DNA from: Chloroflexota bacterium
GTDB lineage: Bacteria; Chloroflexota; Anaerolineae; Aggregatilineales; Phototrophicaceae
Reading direction: 5' to 3'
DNA length: 60,622 bases
NCBI GenBank assembly: GCA_011523705.1
Contig: WTGC01000004.1
Span: 1 to 60,622 of the forward strand
Shown here: in pieces, positions 60,397 through 60,622 of the stretch
Layout of the letters: each line of letters opens with the position of its first letter
Numbering within the stretch: the first letter of the stretch is position 1
Position numbers and translations under genes: made by a program
The notes under the pieces: model-generated
Seen by the model: the letters and a program-made list of their open reading frames with translations, nothing else
Databases searched by the model: none
Told to the model about the DNA's origin: nothing

Positions 60397-60622
60397 CTAC
60401 CCCTTCACCGCGCCAATCGTCAGGCCGGAAATGAAATAGCGCTGAAGCATCAGAAACAACGTGATCACCGGCACCGACACCAGCGTCGCCGCCGCCATCA
60501 TTTCGCCATAAGGAATCTGCGACGCGGTCGCCTGGCTGCGCATGGTCGCGATGCCGACCGGCAGCGTAATGACCTCGTTGCCGCGCAGCACCATCAGCGG
60601 CCAGATAAAACTGTTCCACGAG
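60397..60622 (-). CDS. Carbohydrate ABC transporter permease (MalG-like), C-terminal part
   Basis: The frame is open to the right edge of the window. The visible C-terminal 75 residues (SWNSFIWPLMVLRGNEVITLPVGIA ... LFLMLQRYFISGLTIGAVKG) are characteristic of the MalG/LacG/UgpE permease family, where WN-x-F-x-WPL follows the EAA loop and the protein ends F-x-x-GL-x-x-GAVKG. It would pair with a MalF-like permease and a sugar-binding protein encoded further right. It is the only gene between the window edge and rpoC on this strand. Confidence 0.9.
   Translation of the reverse strand, partial: SWNSFIWPLMVLRGNEVITLPVGIATMRSQATASQIPYGEMMAAATLVSVPVITLFLMLQRYFISGLTIGAVKG

Noticed and set aside
60164..60619. 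151-aa minus-strand frame over the permease end and repeats
   Set aside because: Out of frame with the clear MalG-type C-terminus and composed largely of repeat translation.

Overview
This is a gene-dense, high-GC bacterial chromosome window of about 60.6 kb with roughly 42 protein genes on both strands. It holds no rRNA or tRNA gene that I can recognise, no insertion sequence and no CRISPR array. The gene content, the frequent TTG starts, the long coiled-coil insertion in RpoC and the short palindromic intergenic repeats (CTGTAGGGGCGACCC-type) suggest an uncultured, probably heterotrophic member of the Chloroflexota. That placement is an inference from general familiarity, not from a search.

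Layout. 1-7,023 (minus): a peptide-uptake and degradation block, with two Dpp-type permeases, a peptide-binding protein, an M14 carboxypeptidase, a BMP-type lipoprotein and a serine hydrolase cut by the window edge. 7,240-10,256 (minus): fatty acid desaturase and GH20 hexosaminidase. 10,600-15,436: HtrA-like protease, phosphodiester glycosidase, Ldh2-type oxidoreductase and sugar isomerase. 15,661-19,422: a heterodimeric ABC exporter. 19,436-26,642: dinB, glgB, an MFS carrier and fhs. 26,897-31,607: a complete pyrBCDEF pyrimidine operon with overlapping cistrons, followed by SRPBCC and CrtI-like genes. 33,761-36,475 (minus): MaoC-type hydratase and a membrane pyrophosphatase. 36,719-40,807: yraN, miaA, an unknown membrane-anchored protein, moaC, a moaD-moaE fusion and rnc. 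41,027-44,402 (minus): an FHA/winged-helix regulator, an HNH nuclease and a Suv3-like RNA helicase in one tight operon. 44,501-50,782: ftsY, an RNA 2'-O-methyltransferase, prfB, a RelA/SpoT protein and a tRNA-queuosine mannosyltransferase-like gene. 50,739-60,622: gyrA (minus), a glycoside hydrolase lipoprotein (plus), rpoC (minus, with no rpoB beside it) and the end of a sugar permease gene.

How it fits together. Most of the window is housekeeping: nucleotide synthesis, one-carbon metabolism, translation, RNA processing, the stringent response, transcription and topology. Between these lie accessory scavenging genes for peptides, amino sugars and polysaccharide.

Two things stand out. First, the intergenic gaps carry at least three families of palindromic repeats. 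A further small element with core GTAGACAC occurs about nine times and often sits inside those palindromes, as if it had been inserted into them. Second, the FHA regulator / HNH nuclease / Suv3-like helicase operon is an unusual combination with no obvious housekeeping explanation. Several enzymes also show unusual signature residues: a Rel protein with EFDD beside an intact HD site, an RNase III with Arg at a metal-ligand position, and a class-2-like dihydroorotate dehydrogenase with a catalytic Cys.
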